This document shows, piece after piece, positions 13,770 to 21,180 of a stretch of 23,384 nucleotides of DNA. Under the pieces are notes generated by a model. That model ran no database searches. It saw nothing but the letters and a program-made list of their open reading frames with translations, and was not told the origin of the DNA. Source of the DNA: a virus; IMG/VR virus record IMGVR_UViG_3300035698_020631, positions 1-23,384 of that record; one strand, given 5' to 3'. Positions within the stretch are counted from its first letter, which is position 1, and every line of letters starts with the position of its first letter. Position numbers and translations under genes: made by a program.

Positions 13770-15313
13770 GCACTACGGCACCGCCCACCATCCGTTGGGG
13801 TCTGATTGATCGCGCCGTGGCGCTGGTCTCGCCGCAGGCCGCCGCACAGCGCTATGCCGCCCGGATTGCTTTGGGCAATCTCCGCCGAGCTTATGATGGG
13901 GCAGCCAAGGGACGAGGCACCGATGGGTGGACGACCAGCGGCAAAGCCGCCGATGCAGAGATCGGAGTGGCTGCGCCGATCCTGCGCGACCGAATGCGTG
14001 ATCTGGTCCGCAACAACCCGCTCGCGGCAAAAGCCGTGGCCGTGCTGGTTAACAGCCTTGTCGGCACTGGCATCCGACCGCGGGCAGCGGGTGCGGATAA
14101 GGCGCTCAACAAGCTGGTCGATGATCTCTGGGCGCGCTGGGCGGATCAATGCGACGCCGATGGGCACACCGATTTCCACGGGCTGCTCTCGCTGGCGATG
14201 CGCGAAACCATCGAGGGCGGCGATGTTTTCGCACTGCGGGTCCGCCGCCCGCGATCGGCCGGGCTGGTCGTGCCGCTGCAGATCGAACTGAAAGAGGCCG
14301 ATCACCTCGATGGCGCGAAGTTCGAGGATCGTGCCGGTGGGGCGCGCATTCGCTACGGTATCGAGCACGACAGCGCCGGGTGGCGGTCAGCCTATTGGAT
14401 GTATCCCGATCATCCCGGCGATGCGGCGCCAGTGTTTACACGACGGTTTGAATCCGTCCGCATCCCGGCCGATCGCGTGGCGCATTTGTTTGAACGCCAG
14501 CGGGTCCAATCGCGCGGCGTGCCCTGGGGCACCCCGGCGATGGCGGCGCTGCGCGATGTGGATGATTGGCAGCGGGCGGAACTCGTGCGCAAGAAGACCG
14601 AAGCCTGCCTTGTCGGCATTGTCTTTGGGGATGACGAAACCCAGCAATCCATTGCGCCGGTGGTGCAGGATGCCGACGGCAACCGGATTGAGCAGTTTGA
14701 ACCCGGCCTGATCGCCTATGCCCGCGGCGGCAAGGATATCAAGTTCAACCAACCCGCCGCGACCGCCGGGGTCTATGAATGGCACCGCGTGCAGCTGCAC
14801 ATCATCGCGGCGGGCTGGCGGGTGCCGTATGAGCTGATGACCGGTGATCTGTCACAGGTGAACTTTTCGTCCAGCCGCGTCGGTCTGAACGAATTCCGCC
14901 GTATGGTGGAGGCAATGCAATGGCAAATGATCATCCCGATGTTCTGCCAACCGATCTGGAACTGGTTTTGCGAGGCGGCCTTTGCCGCAGGGCTGCTCCC
15001 GACCGCTGATATTCCGGTCGAATGGGCCCCGCCAAAGTTCGACAGCGTCAACCCGCTGCAAGACGCCACCACCGACCTGCTGGAAACCCGAGCCGGGTTC
15101 TCGACCATCGCCCAGCAGATCGCCAAGCGCGGCTATGATCCGCGCAAGGTTATGGAGGAATGGCAGGAATACGCCCTGCTGGCTGACACCATGAACCTGA
15201 TCTTTGATTCCGACCCCCGCAAAGTCAGCCGCGGCGGGCAGGTTCAAAGCCAAGACCCCGGATCGCTGGACGGCGCGCTGGGCACCCCACCGCCAGATAC
15301 CAGCCAAAGCTGA
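13766..15313 (+). CDS. Phage portal protein, lambda family
   Basis: 515 residues, normal for lambda gpB-type portals. It starts with GTG in a GTGA overlap with the gpW-like gene. Typical elements are the N-terminal helix-rich clip region with RMRDLVRNNPLAAKAVAVLVNSLVGTGIRP, GLLSLAMRETIEGGDVFALR, the RVAHLFERQRVQSRGVPWGTPAM segment, and VPYELMTGDLSQVNFSSSRVGLNEFRRM. These match the lambda-type portal family. The dodecamer forms the DNA channel at one head vertex and binds the terminase. The C-terminus is a low-complexity tail (SQDPGSLDGALGTPPPDTSQS). The gene is followed after 13 bases by the protease/capsid gene. Confidence 0.95.
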   Translation: MSTTAPPTIRWGLIDRAVALVSPQAAAQRYAARIALGNLRRAYDGAAKGRGTDGWTTSGKAADAEIGVAAPILRDRMRDLVRNNPLAAKAVAVLVNSLVGTGIRPRAAGADKALNKLVDDLWARWADQCDADGHTDFHGLLSLAMRETIEGGDVFALRVRRPRSAGLVVPLQIELKEADHLDGAKFEDRAGGARIRYGIEHDSAGWRSAYWMYPDHPGDAAPVFTRRFESVRIPADRVAHLFERQRVQSRGVPWGTPAMAALRDVDDWQRAELVRKKTEACLVGIVFGDDETQQSIAPVVQDADGNRIEQFEPGLIAYARGGKDIKFNQPAATAGVYEWHRVQLHIIAAGWRVPYELMTGDLSQVNFSSSRVGLNEFRRMVEAMQWQMIIPMFCQPIWNWFCEAAFAAGLLPTADIPVEWAPPKFDSVNPLQDATTDLLETRAGFSTIAQQIAKRGYDPRKVMEEWQEYALLADTMNLIFDSDPRKVSRGGQVQSQDPGSLDGALGTPPPDTSQS

Positions 15314-15326
15314 ACGGAGCACCACA

Positions 15327-17357
15327 ATGCCGAACGATATCATCGATCTGCCTCTTCAGGGGCGGATGGCCTCTGTGCGCGCGGGCTCCGTCGATGAAAC
15401 CGCCCGCACGGTTGAGATCATCTGGACCACCGGCGCCACCGTCCGCCGCGCCCGGCTCTGGGACGAGGCGGTCGATGAAGAACTCTCGCTTGATCCTAGC
15501 ATGATCCGCCTGGAACGGCTGAACGGCGGTGCGCCCTTCCTGAACTCGCATGATGCGGGATCGCTGGACGCGGTGCTGGGCGTGGTGGTCGATGGCTCGG
15601 CCCGCATCGCCAATGGTCAGGGCACCGCCACGATCCGCTTTAGCGAGCGGGCGGATGTGGAGCCGATTTTCCGTGACATCGCGGGCGGCATCATCCGCAA
15701 CGTCTCCGTCGGCTACCGCGTCCACCGCTATGAAATCACCAAGCGCGACGGCGCGCCCGAGCTTTGGCGCGCTGTCGATTGGGAACCCATGGAAATCTCG
15801 GCCGTCGCCATTGGCGCTGATCCGGGCGCGCGGATTCGCTCTGAAACAGGCACAACTCGTGCCCTCAACACCTGCACACTCACCCGCACCACACACCCTA
15901 AAACGGAGGCTCAAATGCCCGACGACATCCAACCCGCTACCCCGGCTGTGGCACCTGCGCCGACAACCCGGGCAGTTGATCCTGCGCCTGCTGCAATCGT
16001 AACCCCACCACCCGCGCCAACCGCGCCCGCGCCCGCCCCAGCTGTACCCAACGCCGACGCCATCCGCGCCGAAGCGCAGCGCGCCGCGGCGGATATCCTG
16101 ACGCTCTGCCAGCGCCATGGCCTCGACAACACCTTCACCGCCGATCTGATCGGTCGGGGTGTGACGCTTGATGCGGCCCGCGGCGCCGTGCTGGACCGGC
16201 TGGCGGAGGCGGACACCCTTGGCACCCGCACCGGCGCGACCGTCCCTGCCGCCGCCCGCGATACCGGTGCGAGTGAGATCGCCTATCGCGATGCCGTCTC
16301 GGCCGCCCTGTTGCACCGCCATTCCCCCGGCCTGCACCAACTGACCGACGCAGCGCGGGAATTCCGGGGGCTGAACCTGCTCGATATGGCCCGCCACGCC
16401 CTCGAGCGCCGGGGCATCAGCACGCGGGGTATGTCGCGGATGGAACTGGCGACCGAAGCCCTGCAAAAGCGCGCTGGGCCCGGCTATCATTCCACCGCTG
16501 ACTTCCCGTTCATCCTCGCAAACGTCGCCAACAAGACCCTGCGCGCGGCCCATGACAGCACGCCTCGGACCTTCACCGCCTGGGCGCGCCAAGCCACAAT
16601 CACCGATTTCCGGCCTGTCCAGCGCACCCAGCTGGCCGGGGCGCCAGACCTGCTGCGCGTGCCCGAAAGCGGTGAATTCACCTATGGCACCATGGGTGAA
16701 GGCCGCGAGGTCTATGCCCTGCTGACCTATGGCCGGATCATCGGCATCACCCGCCAGACCCTGATCAACGACGATCTGGATGCCTTCACCCGCATTCCCT
16801 CGGCCTTCGGGGCCTCGGCCGCCGACCTTGAATCCGATCTGGTCTATTCGATCCTGACCTCGAACCCGCTGATGAGCGACGGCGTGGCGCTGTTCAATTC
16901 CGGCCACGGCAATCTCGGCACGGCCGGAGCGATTTCTGAAACCACCCTCGCAGAAGCCTATCGCCTCTTCGGCAACCAGCGCGGGTTGGAAGCGCGGCAA
17001 ATCTCGGTCCAGCCGCGCTATCTGATCACGCCTCCGGGCACCCGGTCAGTGGAAGCGCGCAAGAACGTCACGGCAACCACGCCGAGTGCGGTGGCAGGCG
17101 TGAACGCTTTCGCCGGGCGGTTGGAACCAATCGAAGAGCCGCGCCTGATCCCGGCGGCCGGGGCCGATCCGTGGTTCCTGGCTGCCGATCCGAACCGGAT
17201 CGATACCGTGGAATATGCCTATCTCGACGGTAGCAATGGCGTTTACACCGAGACCCGCATGGGCTTCGAAGTCGACGGTATGGAGATCAAGGCCCGCCAC
17301 GACTTCGCGTCCAAAGCCATCGACTGGCGCGGGCTCTATCGCAACGCGGGCGTTTGA
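15327..17357 (+). CDS. Prohead protease/major capsid protein fusion
   Basis: 676 residues from the ATG at 15327, chosen over an upstream in-frame ATG (15204, inside the portal gene) because GGAG lies at 15316-15319. Residues about 1-180 are an HK97-type (S78) prohead protease with H75 in LNSHD and S127 in NVSVGY. A Pro/Ala-rich linker spans about 197-240. The C-terminal part is a major capsid protein of the Mu gpT-like HK97-fold type (GEFTYGTMGEGREVYALLTYGRIIGITRQTLINDDLDAF, ALFNSGHGNLGTAGAIS). In this group protease and capsid are one gene. A strong internal ribosome-binding site and in-frame ATG at 15915 (M197) would give a separate capsid product of about 480 residues. The protease would process scaffold and capsid during head maturation. 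Confidence 0.93.
   Translation: MPNDIIDLPLQGRMASVRAGSVDETARTVEIIWTTGATVRRARLWDEAVDEELSLDPSMIRLERLNGGAPFLNSHDAGSLDAVLGVVVDGSARIANGQGTATIRFSERADVEPIFRDIAGGIIRNVSVGYRVHRYEITKRDGAPELWRAVDWEPMEISAVAIGADPGARIRSETGTTRALNTCTLTRTTHPKTEAQMPDDIQPATPAVAPAPTTRAVDPAPAAIVTPPPAPTAPAPAPAVPNADAIRAEAQRAAADILTLCQRHGLDNTFTADLIGRGVTLDAARGAVLDRLAEADTLGTRTGATVPAAARDTGASEIAYRDAVSAALLHRHSPGLHQLTDAAREFRGLNLLDMARHALERRGISTRGMSRMELATEALQKRAGPGYHSTADFPFILANVANKTLRAAHDSTPRTFTAWARQATITDFRPVQRTQLAGAPDLLRVPESGEFTYGTMGEGREVYALLTYGRIIGITRQTLINDDLDAFTRIPSAFGASAADLESDLVYSILTSNPLMSDGVALFNSGHGNLGTAGAISETTLAEAYRLFGNQRGLEARQISVQPRYLITPPGTRSVEARKNVTATTPSAVAGVNAFAGRLEPIEEPRLIPAAGADPWFLAADPNRIDTVEYAYLDGSNGVYTETRMGFEVDGMEIKARHDFASKAIDWRGLYRNAGV
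15904..15917 (+). promoter_or_regulatory. Internal ribosome-binding site and in-frame start for a separate capsid product
   Basis: CGGAGG at 15904-15909 lies five bases before an ATG at 15915-15917, in frame with the surrounding gene (codon 197). It falls exactly between the protease domain and the linker/capsid part. This resembles nested in-frame initiation such as lambda C/Nu3. Confidence 0.6.
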
Positions 17358-17394
17358 TCCTTTCCCATAATTCACATATTTCTGGAGACCTCTG

Positions 17395-17736
17395 ATGAAA
17401 AACTTCATTGGCGTGGGCAACCGCGTCACCCTCACGGCCACCGCCGTCACGACGTCCGGGCAGCCGGTTCTGTTCGGTTCGCTGTTTGGCATTGCCGAGA
17501 ACGCGGCCGCGATCGGCGATCAGCTTGTTCTCGTGCTCAACGGCATTTTCGACCTCACGAAAACTGCCTCGCAAGCCTGGACCGTCGGCCAGTTGATCTA
17601 TTGGGATGTCGCCACATCCCGTGTCACCAGCACCGTCGCCACCAACAAGCTGATCGGCGTTGCGATTCTGGCCGTCGATGGCGGCGCGGGCGAAACTACT
17701 GGCCGCGTCCGCCTCACCGCAGCGAGTGCAAATTGA
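17395..17736 (+). CDS. DUF2190 family capsid decoration-type protein
   Basis: 113 residues, with TGGAG before the ATG at 17395. The protein is beta-rich and alanine/glycine/valine-rich (VTLTATAVTTSGQPVLFGSLFGIAENAA, LIYWDVATSRVTSTVATNKLIGVAILAVDGGAGETTGRVRLT). The 'G..IYWD...' element is the hallmark of DUF2190, small proteins encoded right after the major capsid gene in many siphoviruses and Mu-like phages and thought to bind or stabilise the capsid surface. Position directly downstream of the capsid gene agrees. The next gene's TTG start overlaps its stop by four bases. The family call is good; the decoration role is inferred from family and position. Confidence 0.85.
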   Translation: MKNFIGVGNRVTLTATAVTTSGQPVLFGSLFGIAENAAAIGDQLVLVLNGIFDLTKTASQAWTVGQLIYWDVATSRVTSTVATNKLIGVAILAVDGGAGETTGRVRLTAASAN

Positions 17737-18047
17737 CCGCCTTCGATCTGGCGACAGACGCGCTGTTCAACGATCCGAACCTTGCCGCCGACGGGCTCTT
17801 GCGCCTCGGCGGCACCGGTCCTGCCCAATCCATCCGGGTCATCCGTGCCATGCCGGATCGCTTTGCGAATTTCGGCGACGGACGTTTTGTCGTCGATACG
17901 GTGCTGTTGAACATCCGACTGTCCGACGCAGCCGAGCTATCGGCTGGCGACACCGTGGAGATCGCAGGCCAGCTTCTTGAGGTTAGCGGCACCCCAAACC
18001 GCGACACGGGCAGACTTGTCTGGTTGGCAGAGGCGCGGGCGCTGTGA
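17733..18047 (+). CDS. gpFII-like head-tail joining protein
   Basis: 104 residues if read from TTG at 17733, which overlaps the previous stop (TTGA); there is no better start without losing the conserved N-terminus FDLATDALFNDPNLAADG. The protein is beta-rich with FVVDTVLLNIRLSDAAELSAGDTVEIAGQLLEVSGTPNRDTGRLVWLAEAR. This fits the lambda gpFII-type head-tail connector family, where a small beta-barrel ring bridges the gpW or portal complex and the tail. Length and position (after capsid/DUF2190, before the neck protein) are as expected. It overlaps the following gene by four bases (GTGA). Confidence 0.72.
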   Translation: MTAFDLATDALFNDPNLAADGLLRLGGTGPAQSIRVIRAMPDRFANFGDGRFVVDTVLLNIRLSDAAELSAGDTVEIAGQLLEVSGTPNRDTGRLVWLAEARAL

Positions 18048-18679
18048 AGCTCCTCGCCGGTATTCAGGGCGATGTCCGCGCCATGATGCAGGCGGAAGTG
18101 GAAGCCGCAGAACGCGCGGTCACCGCCGGGGTTTCGGAGGCGGCAAGCGGTTTGCAGCAGGACTGGCGCGGCCAGATCACCGGTGCCACTTTGGGCCGAG
18201 GGCTCGCCAATTCGATCCGCAAGAAAATGTATCCAACGACCGGAGCTTCAATCTGGGCGGCGGCAGTGGTCTATTCCAATGCCTCGAACGTGGTCGATGC
18301 CTTTGACTGGGGCGTCCTGATCCGTTCAAAGAACGGGTTCTGGCTGGCCATCCCGACGGCCGCCGCGGGCAAGAAAGGGGTCGGCAAAAAGCGGATCACC
18401 CCCGGCGGGTGGGAGCAGCGTAAGGGACAGCGCCTGCGCTTTGTCTATCGGCGCGGTCAGCCAAGCCTGCTGGTGGCGGAAACACGGTTGAACTCGAAAG
18501 GTCGTGCTGTCGCCTCAAGATCAAAAACCGGGCGTGGTCTCGCGACGGTGCCGATCTTCATCCTCGTGCCGCAGGTGAAACTGCCCAAGCGGTTAAGTCT
18601 TGAAGGACCGGCGCGTGTGGCAGAGGCGAGGCTGCCGGGGCTGATTGTGACGAGGTGGGAAGCAAGGAATAACCCTTGA
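18044..18679 (+). CDS. DUF6441 family neck/tail-completion protein
   Basis: 211 residues from GTG at 18044 (GTGA overlap). The pattern MKLLAGIQGDVRAMMQAEVEAAERAVTAGV....GLQQDWRGQITGATLGRGLANSIRKKMYP, then FDWGVLIRSKNGFWLAIPTAAAGKK, RKGQRLRFVYRRGQPSLLVAETRLNSKGRAVASRSKTGRGLATVPIFILVPQVKLPKRL, matches DUF6441 from alphaproteobacterial prophages. It occupies the slot of HK97 gp10 or lambda gpZ-like tail-completion proteins, between the head-tail connector and tail terminator. It is very basic. A role in joining head and tail is inferred from this slot. The reverse-oriented HNH gene follows immediately and separates it from the tail terminator-like gene. Confidence 0.8.
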   Translation: MKLLAGIQGDVRAMMQAEVEAAERAVTAGVSEAASGLQQDWRGQITGATLGRGLANSIRKKMYPTTGASIWAAAVVYSNASNVVDAFDWGVLIRSKNGFWLAIPTAAAGKKGVGKKRITPGGWEQRKGQRLRFVYRRGQPSLLVAETRLNSKGRAVASRSKTGRGLATVPIFILVPQVKLPKRLSLEGPARVAEARLPGLIVTRWEARNNP

Positions 18680-18726
18680 AAGGTTGTCACACAGAAGGGA
18701 AGTGCTGCCAGGCATCACAGTTTCTG

Positions 18727-19413
18727 CTATCGCGAAAATTCCCGCCAGCGATCTTTAAAACTATCAGAAGACGGCCCCCCCTTCAGCAATGCCAGTTGGG
18801 TGCCGTCAATCTGCCGATAGTCAGATTTTATGGCTTCAGCGACACATACGGAAAGGGATTCCGGGTTGATTGCAATACGTCCAGCGTCGAACAATCTATG
18901 TAGATCGGCTCTCAGCAGAATACCGTTTCCTAAGGAGTCTTCTCCGCCCATGCTGAATGGCAAAATATGGGCTGCTTCAATGGCCTCAGCAATCGAAACT
19001 CCTGAAATCGCACAGCGCTGACCAAAAGCCTCAAACAGTGCCTTCCGGAAGGCTGATTGGCCAGGACGCGCCAAGGTCAGATAGTACGATCGCTTCTGCG
19101 CCTCTTCCTCGGCAGGTGTCTTTGAGCCGCCCAGACCGTTTACTTCAACATATCCAAGGCGCTTGAGAGGGGCTACCGCCTCGTTTACGGTCATATCGTT
19201 TGTTAGACGATCCGTGTTCCCAGCGAGTTGTGCTGCCAAAAAGCCGAATGCTTTTGATGGGTGCCGAATTCCGTCAATGACGATGTAGCGAAAGCGCGGC
19301 GCTTCTCTTCCGGTGCGCTCAAATAGCCAATTGATCCCGTTTTCGTCGATCAGCCGCGCAGCTTCTTCAACGTGAGCATCGTCAATCAATTGCCGGGCAT
19401 CGCGCAGATTCAT
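18727..19413 (-). CDS. HNH endonuclease with McrA-like N-terminal region (moron)
   Basis: 228 residues on the opposite strand to all late genes, with GGAGGG six bases before the ATG at 19413. The C-terminal HNH_2-type nuclease has CAISG (134-138), EAAHILPFSMGGEDSLGNGILLRADLHRLFD (147-176) with H149, N163 and H172, and a single Cys pair-like start. The N-terminal half contains PRFRYIVIDGIRHPSKAFGFLAAQLAG (39-65), a 'dG.r.PSKA..g.A' pattern like the N-terminal head domain of ScoMcrA-type modification-dependent restriction enzymes. The gene is more AT-rich than its neighbours and breaks the neck-tail gene order. It is thus an acquired accessory gene, probably lysogen-expressed, that may cut incoming DNA. 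The HNH call is firm; substrate and the McrA link are inferred. Confidence 0.85.
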   Translation of the reverse strand: MNLRDARQLIDDAHVEEAARLIDENGINWLFERTGREAPRFRYIVIDGIRHPSKAFGFLAAQLAGNTDRLTNDMTVNEAVAPLKRLGYVEVNGLGGSKTPAEEEAQKRSYYLTLARPGQSAFRKALFEAFGQRCAISGVSIAEAIEAAHILPFSMGGEDSLGNGILLRADLHRLFDAGRIAINPESLSVCVAEAIKSDYRQIDGTQLALLKGGPSSDSFKDRWREFSR

Positions 19414-19444
19414 TCATTTCCCTCCGGTTCGAGCAAACGATAAC

Positions 19445-19867
19445 ATGTTTACCACCCGTGAAACCATCCTAACCGCGCTGCACGCGCGGTTGCAGTCGCT
19501 TGCCGCCGCGGTCCTGCGCGATGAAGTCCTGCCCGAACGCATCCCGCCAGCCGGGCTGATCATTCTGCGCGATGGCCAACCCGGCGAGCCGGAAGTTACG
19601 TTGTCGCCCCTGCGCTATCACTATCAGCACCGCACCGAATTGGAGGTGATCGTTCAGGCTGCCAATAATCGGGCCACCGCGTTCGACACTTTAATCGCAA
19701 GCATCGGCACCGCGCTGGAAGCCGACCGCACACTCGGCGGCCTCTGCGACTGGATTGAGACGGAGGCCCCGGCCTCGGTCGATCTGCCCGTCGAGGGCGC
19801 GGCAAGCCTGAAGGCAGCGGTGATCACCGTCGTTCTGCACTACACCACCACGGGCCCATTGGCCTGA
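19445..19867 (+). CDS. Tail terminator-like protein (gpU-type minor tail protein)
   Basis: 140 residues. MFTTRETILTALHARLQSL, then LPERIPPAGLIILRDGQPGEPEVTLSPLRYHYQHRTELEVIVQA, and AVITVVLHYTTTGPLA make an alpha-beta pattern with a 'Y.H.TELEVIV' strand typical of tail terminator proteins, the ring that stops tail tube growth and contacts the neck. Homologues in alphaproteobacterial phages are often mis-named acyl-CoA transferase; nothing here suggests such an enzyme. It lies directly before the tail tube gene, as expected. It begins 31 bases after the divergent HNH gene start, so it must be transcribed through that gene's antisense side or from a local promoter. The ribosome-binding site is weak. 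Confidence 0.72.
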   Translation: MFTTRETILTALHARLQSLAAAVLRDEVLPERIPPAGLIILRDGQPGEPEVTLSPLRYHYQHRTELEVIVQAANNRATAFDTLIASIGTALEADRTLGGLCDWIETEAPASVDLPVEGAASLKAAVITVVLHYTTTGPLA

Positions 19868-19891
19868 CGCCCCAACAACAAGGAGAAAGAC

Positions 19892-20830
19892 ATGGCACGA
19901 GCGCAAGGCGCCCGGGCGCAGATGGCGCTTGGCTTTGAAACGGTTTATGGCACCCCGCCGGTCAGTGGGTTCCGATTGATGCCCTTTGCCCGGACGACGC
20001 TGGGCTCGGAACAACCCCTGCTGCAATCCGAACTGCTGGGCTATGGCCGCGATCCATTGGCCCCGATCAAGGATGCCGTGACGGCGGATGGCGATGTCGT
20101 CGTGCCGATCGATGTCGAGGCTTTTGGGTATTGGCTGAAGGCGGCGTTCGGTCAGCCGAGCACAAGCGGCACGACGCCCAAGACCCACACGTTTCAGTCG
20201 GGCAACTGGACCCTACCCAGCATGTCGATCGAGACCGCTATGCCCGAGGTGCCCCGCTTTGCGATGTATTCGGGCTGCGTGCTGGACCAGCTGTCGTGGC
20301 AGATGCAGCGCTCCGGCCTTTTGACCGCCTCGGCCAAGCTGATCGCGCAAGGCGAGACCATCGCCGCCACGACTGCCGCTGGCACACCCACCGCGCTGGG
20401 CTTGCAGCGCTTTGGTCATTTCAACGGCACCGTGAAGCGGAATGGCAGCAGCCTGGGCAACGTGGTTTCGGCCGAGATTACCTATTCCAACAACCTCGAC
20501 CGGATCGAGACCATCCGCGGCGACGGGCGGATCGACGGCGCTGACCCGACGATGGCCGCGCTCACCGGCCGGATCGAAGTGCGGTTCTCCGATACGACGC
20601 TGGTCACCCAAGCGATCGACGGCACACCCTGCGAGTTGGAGTTCAACTACAGCCTCGGGGCAGATGCCAGCTTCACCTTCACCGCCCATGCCGTCTATCT
20701 GCCGCGTCCCCGCATCGAGATCGCCGGGCCCCAAGGTGTGCAGGCCAGTTTCGACTGGCAGGCGGCAAAAGCCACCAGCCCCGCCCGCATGTGCACCGCC
20801 GTCCTTATCAACACCCTCACAGGATACTGA
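19892..20830 (+). CDS. Phage tail tube protein
   Basis: 312 residues, with AAGGAG seven bases before the ATG at 19892. The start ARAQGARAQMALGFETVYGTPPVSGFRLMPFARTTLGSEQPLLQSELLGYGRDPLAP and later VVVPIDVEAFGYWLKAAFG, YSGCVLDQLSWQMQRSGLLTASAKLIAQGE and AEITYSNNLDRIETIRGDGRIDGADPTMAALTGRIEVRFSD are characteristic of the large siphovirus tail tube family (Phage_tube_2 type). Subunits stack as rings to make the non-contractile tail. The position between terminator and chaperone/tape measure genes matches. No sheath gene is present, in line with siphovirus morphology. Confidence 0.88.
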   Translation: MARAQGARAQMALGFETVYGTPPVSGFRLMPFARTTLGSEQPLLQSELLGYGRDPLAPIKDAVTADGDVVVPIDVEAFGYWLKAAFGQPSTSGTTPKTHTFQSGNWTLPSMSIETAMPEVPRFAMYSGCVLDQLSWQMQRSGLLTASAKLIAQGETIAATTAAGTPTALGLQRFGHFNGTVKRNGSSLGNVVSAEITYSNNLDRIETIRGDGRIDGADPTMAALTGRIEVRFSDTTLVTQAIDGTPCELEFNYSLGADASFTFTAHAVYLPRPRIEIAGPQGVQASFDWQAAKATSPARMCTAVLINTLTGY

Positions 20831-20832
20831 TC

Positions 20833-21180
20833 ATGATCCGACTGAACCTGACCGCCACGCCTGAATGGCTGAACCTCGCCCCCGGCCTGCGTTTGCTGGT
20901 GGCCCCCCTGACCACCGCGCTGATGGTCTCGGCCCGCGCCGATCCCGCCATCGAGGCCATGCCGGATACGGCCACGACCGAGGAACTGGCGCTCGCAATG
21001 GCCAAGGCCGTCGCCCGGCGTGCAGTGTTGGACTGGGAAGGTGTCGGTGATGACGCGGGCGATGTCATCCCTGTTTCATCTGAAGGCATCGACACCCTGA
21101 TCGCCGCAGAACTTCTGCCTGAGATCGAGGCGGTGATGGTGCGCAAACTGAACGAACAAATCGGAGAAAACCATGGCTGA
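20833..21180 (+). CDS. Tail assembly chaperone-like protein
   Basis: 115 residues from the ATG at 20833 (a longer in-frame start at 20791 would overlap the tube gene). It is acidic and helical: PGLRLLVAPLTTALMVSARADPAIEAMPDTATTEELALAMAKAVARRAVLDWEGVGDDAGDVIPVSSEGIDTLIAAELLPEIEAVMVRKL. It lies between tail tube and tape measure, where lambda gpG-type chaperones are found, and size and acidity fit. The tape-measure gene starts inside its last codons, leaving no room for a second, frameshifted T-type ORF. I see no clear slippery heptamer. The family is not recognised by sequence alone; the chaperone call is by position. Confidence 0.65.
   Translation: MIRLNLTATPEWLNLAPGLRLLVAPLTTALMVSARADPAIEAMPDTATTEELALAMAKAVARRAVLDWEGVGDDAGDVIPVSSEGIDTLIAAELLPEIEAVMVRKLNEQIGENHG

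Noticed and set aside
15225-17000. 591-codon minus-strand frame opposite the protease/capsid gene
   Set aside because: It arises from codon bias on the antisense strand of a well-supported gene; the sequence is Gly/Arg-rich with no recognisable motif.
20833-21180. Programmed frameshift of the lambda G/GT type in the chaperone-like gene
   Set aside because: The tape-measure gene starts eight bases before the stop, so no T-type extension ORF exists, and no clear slippery heptamer is seen.
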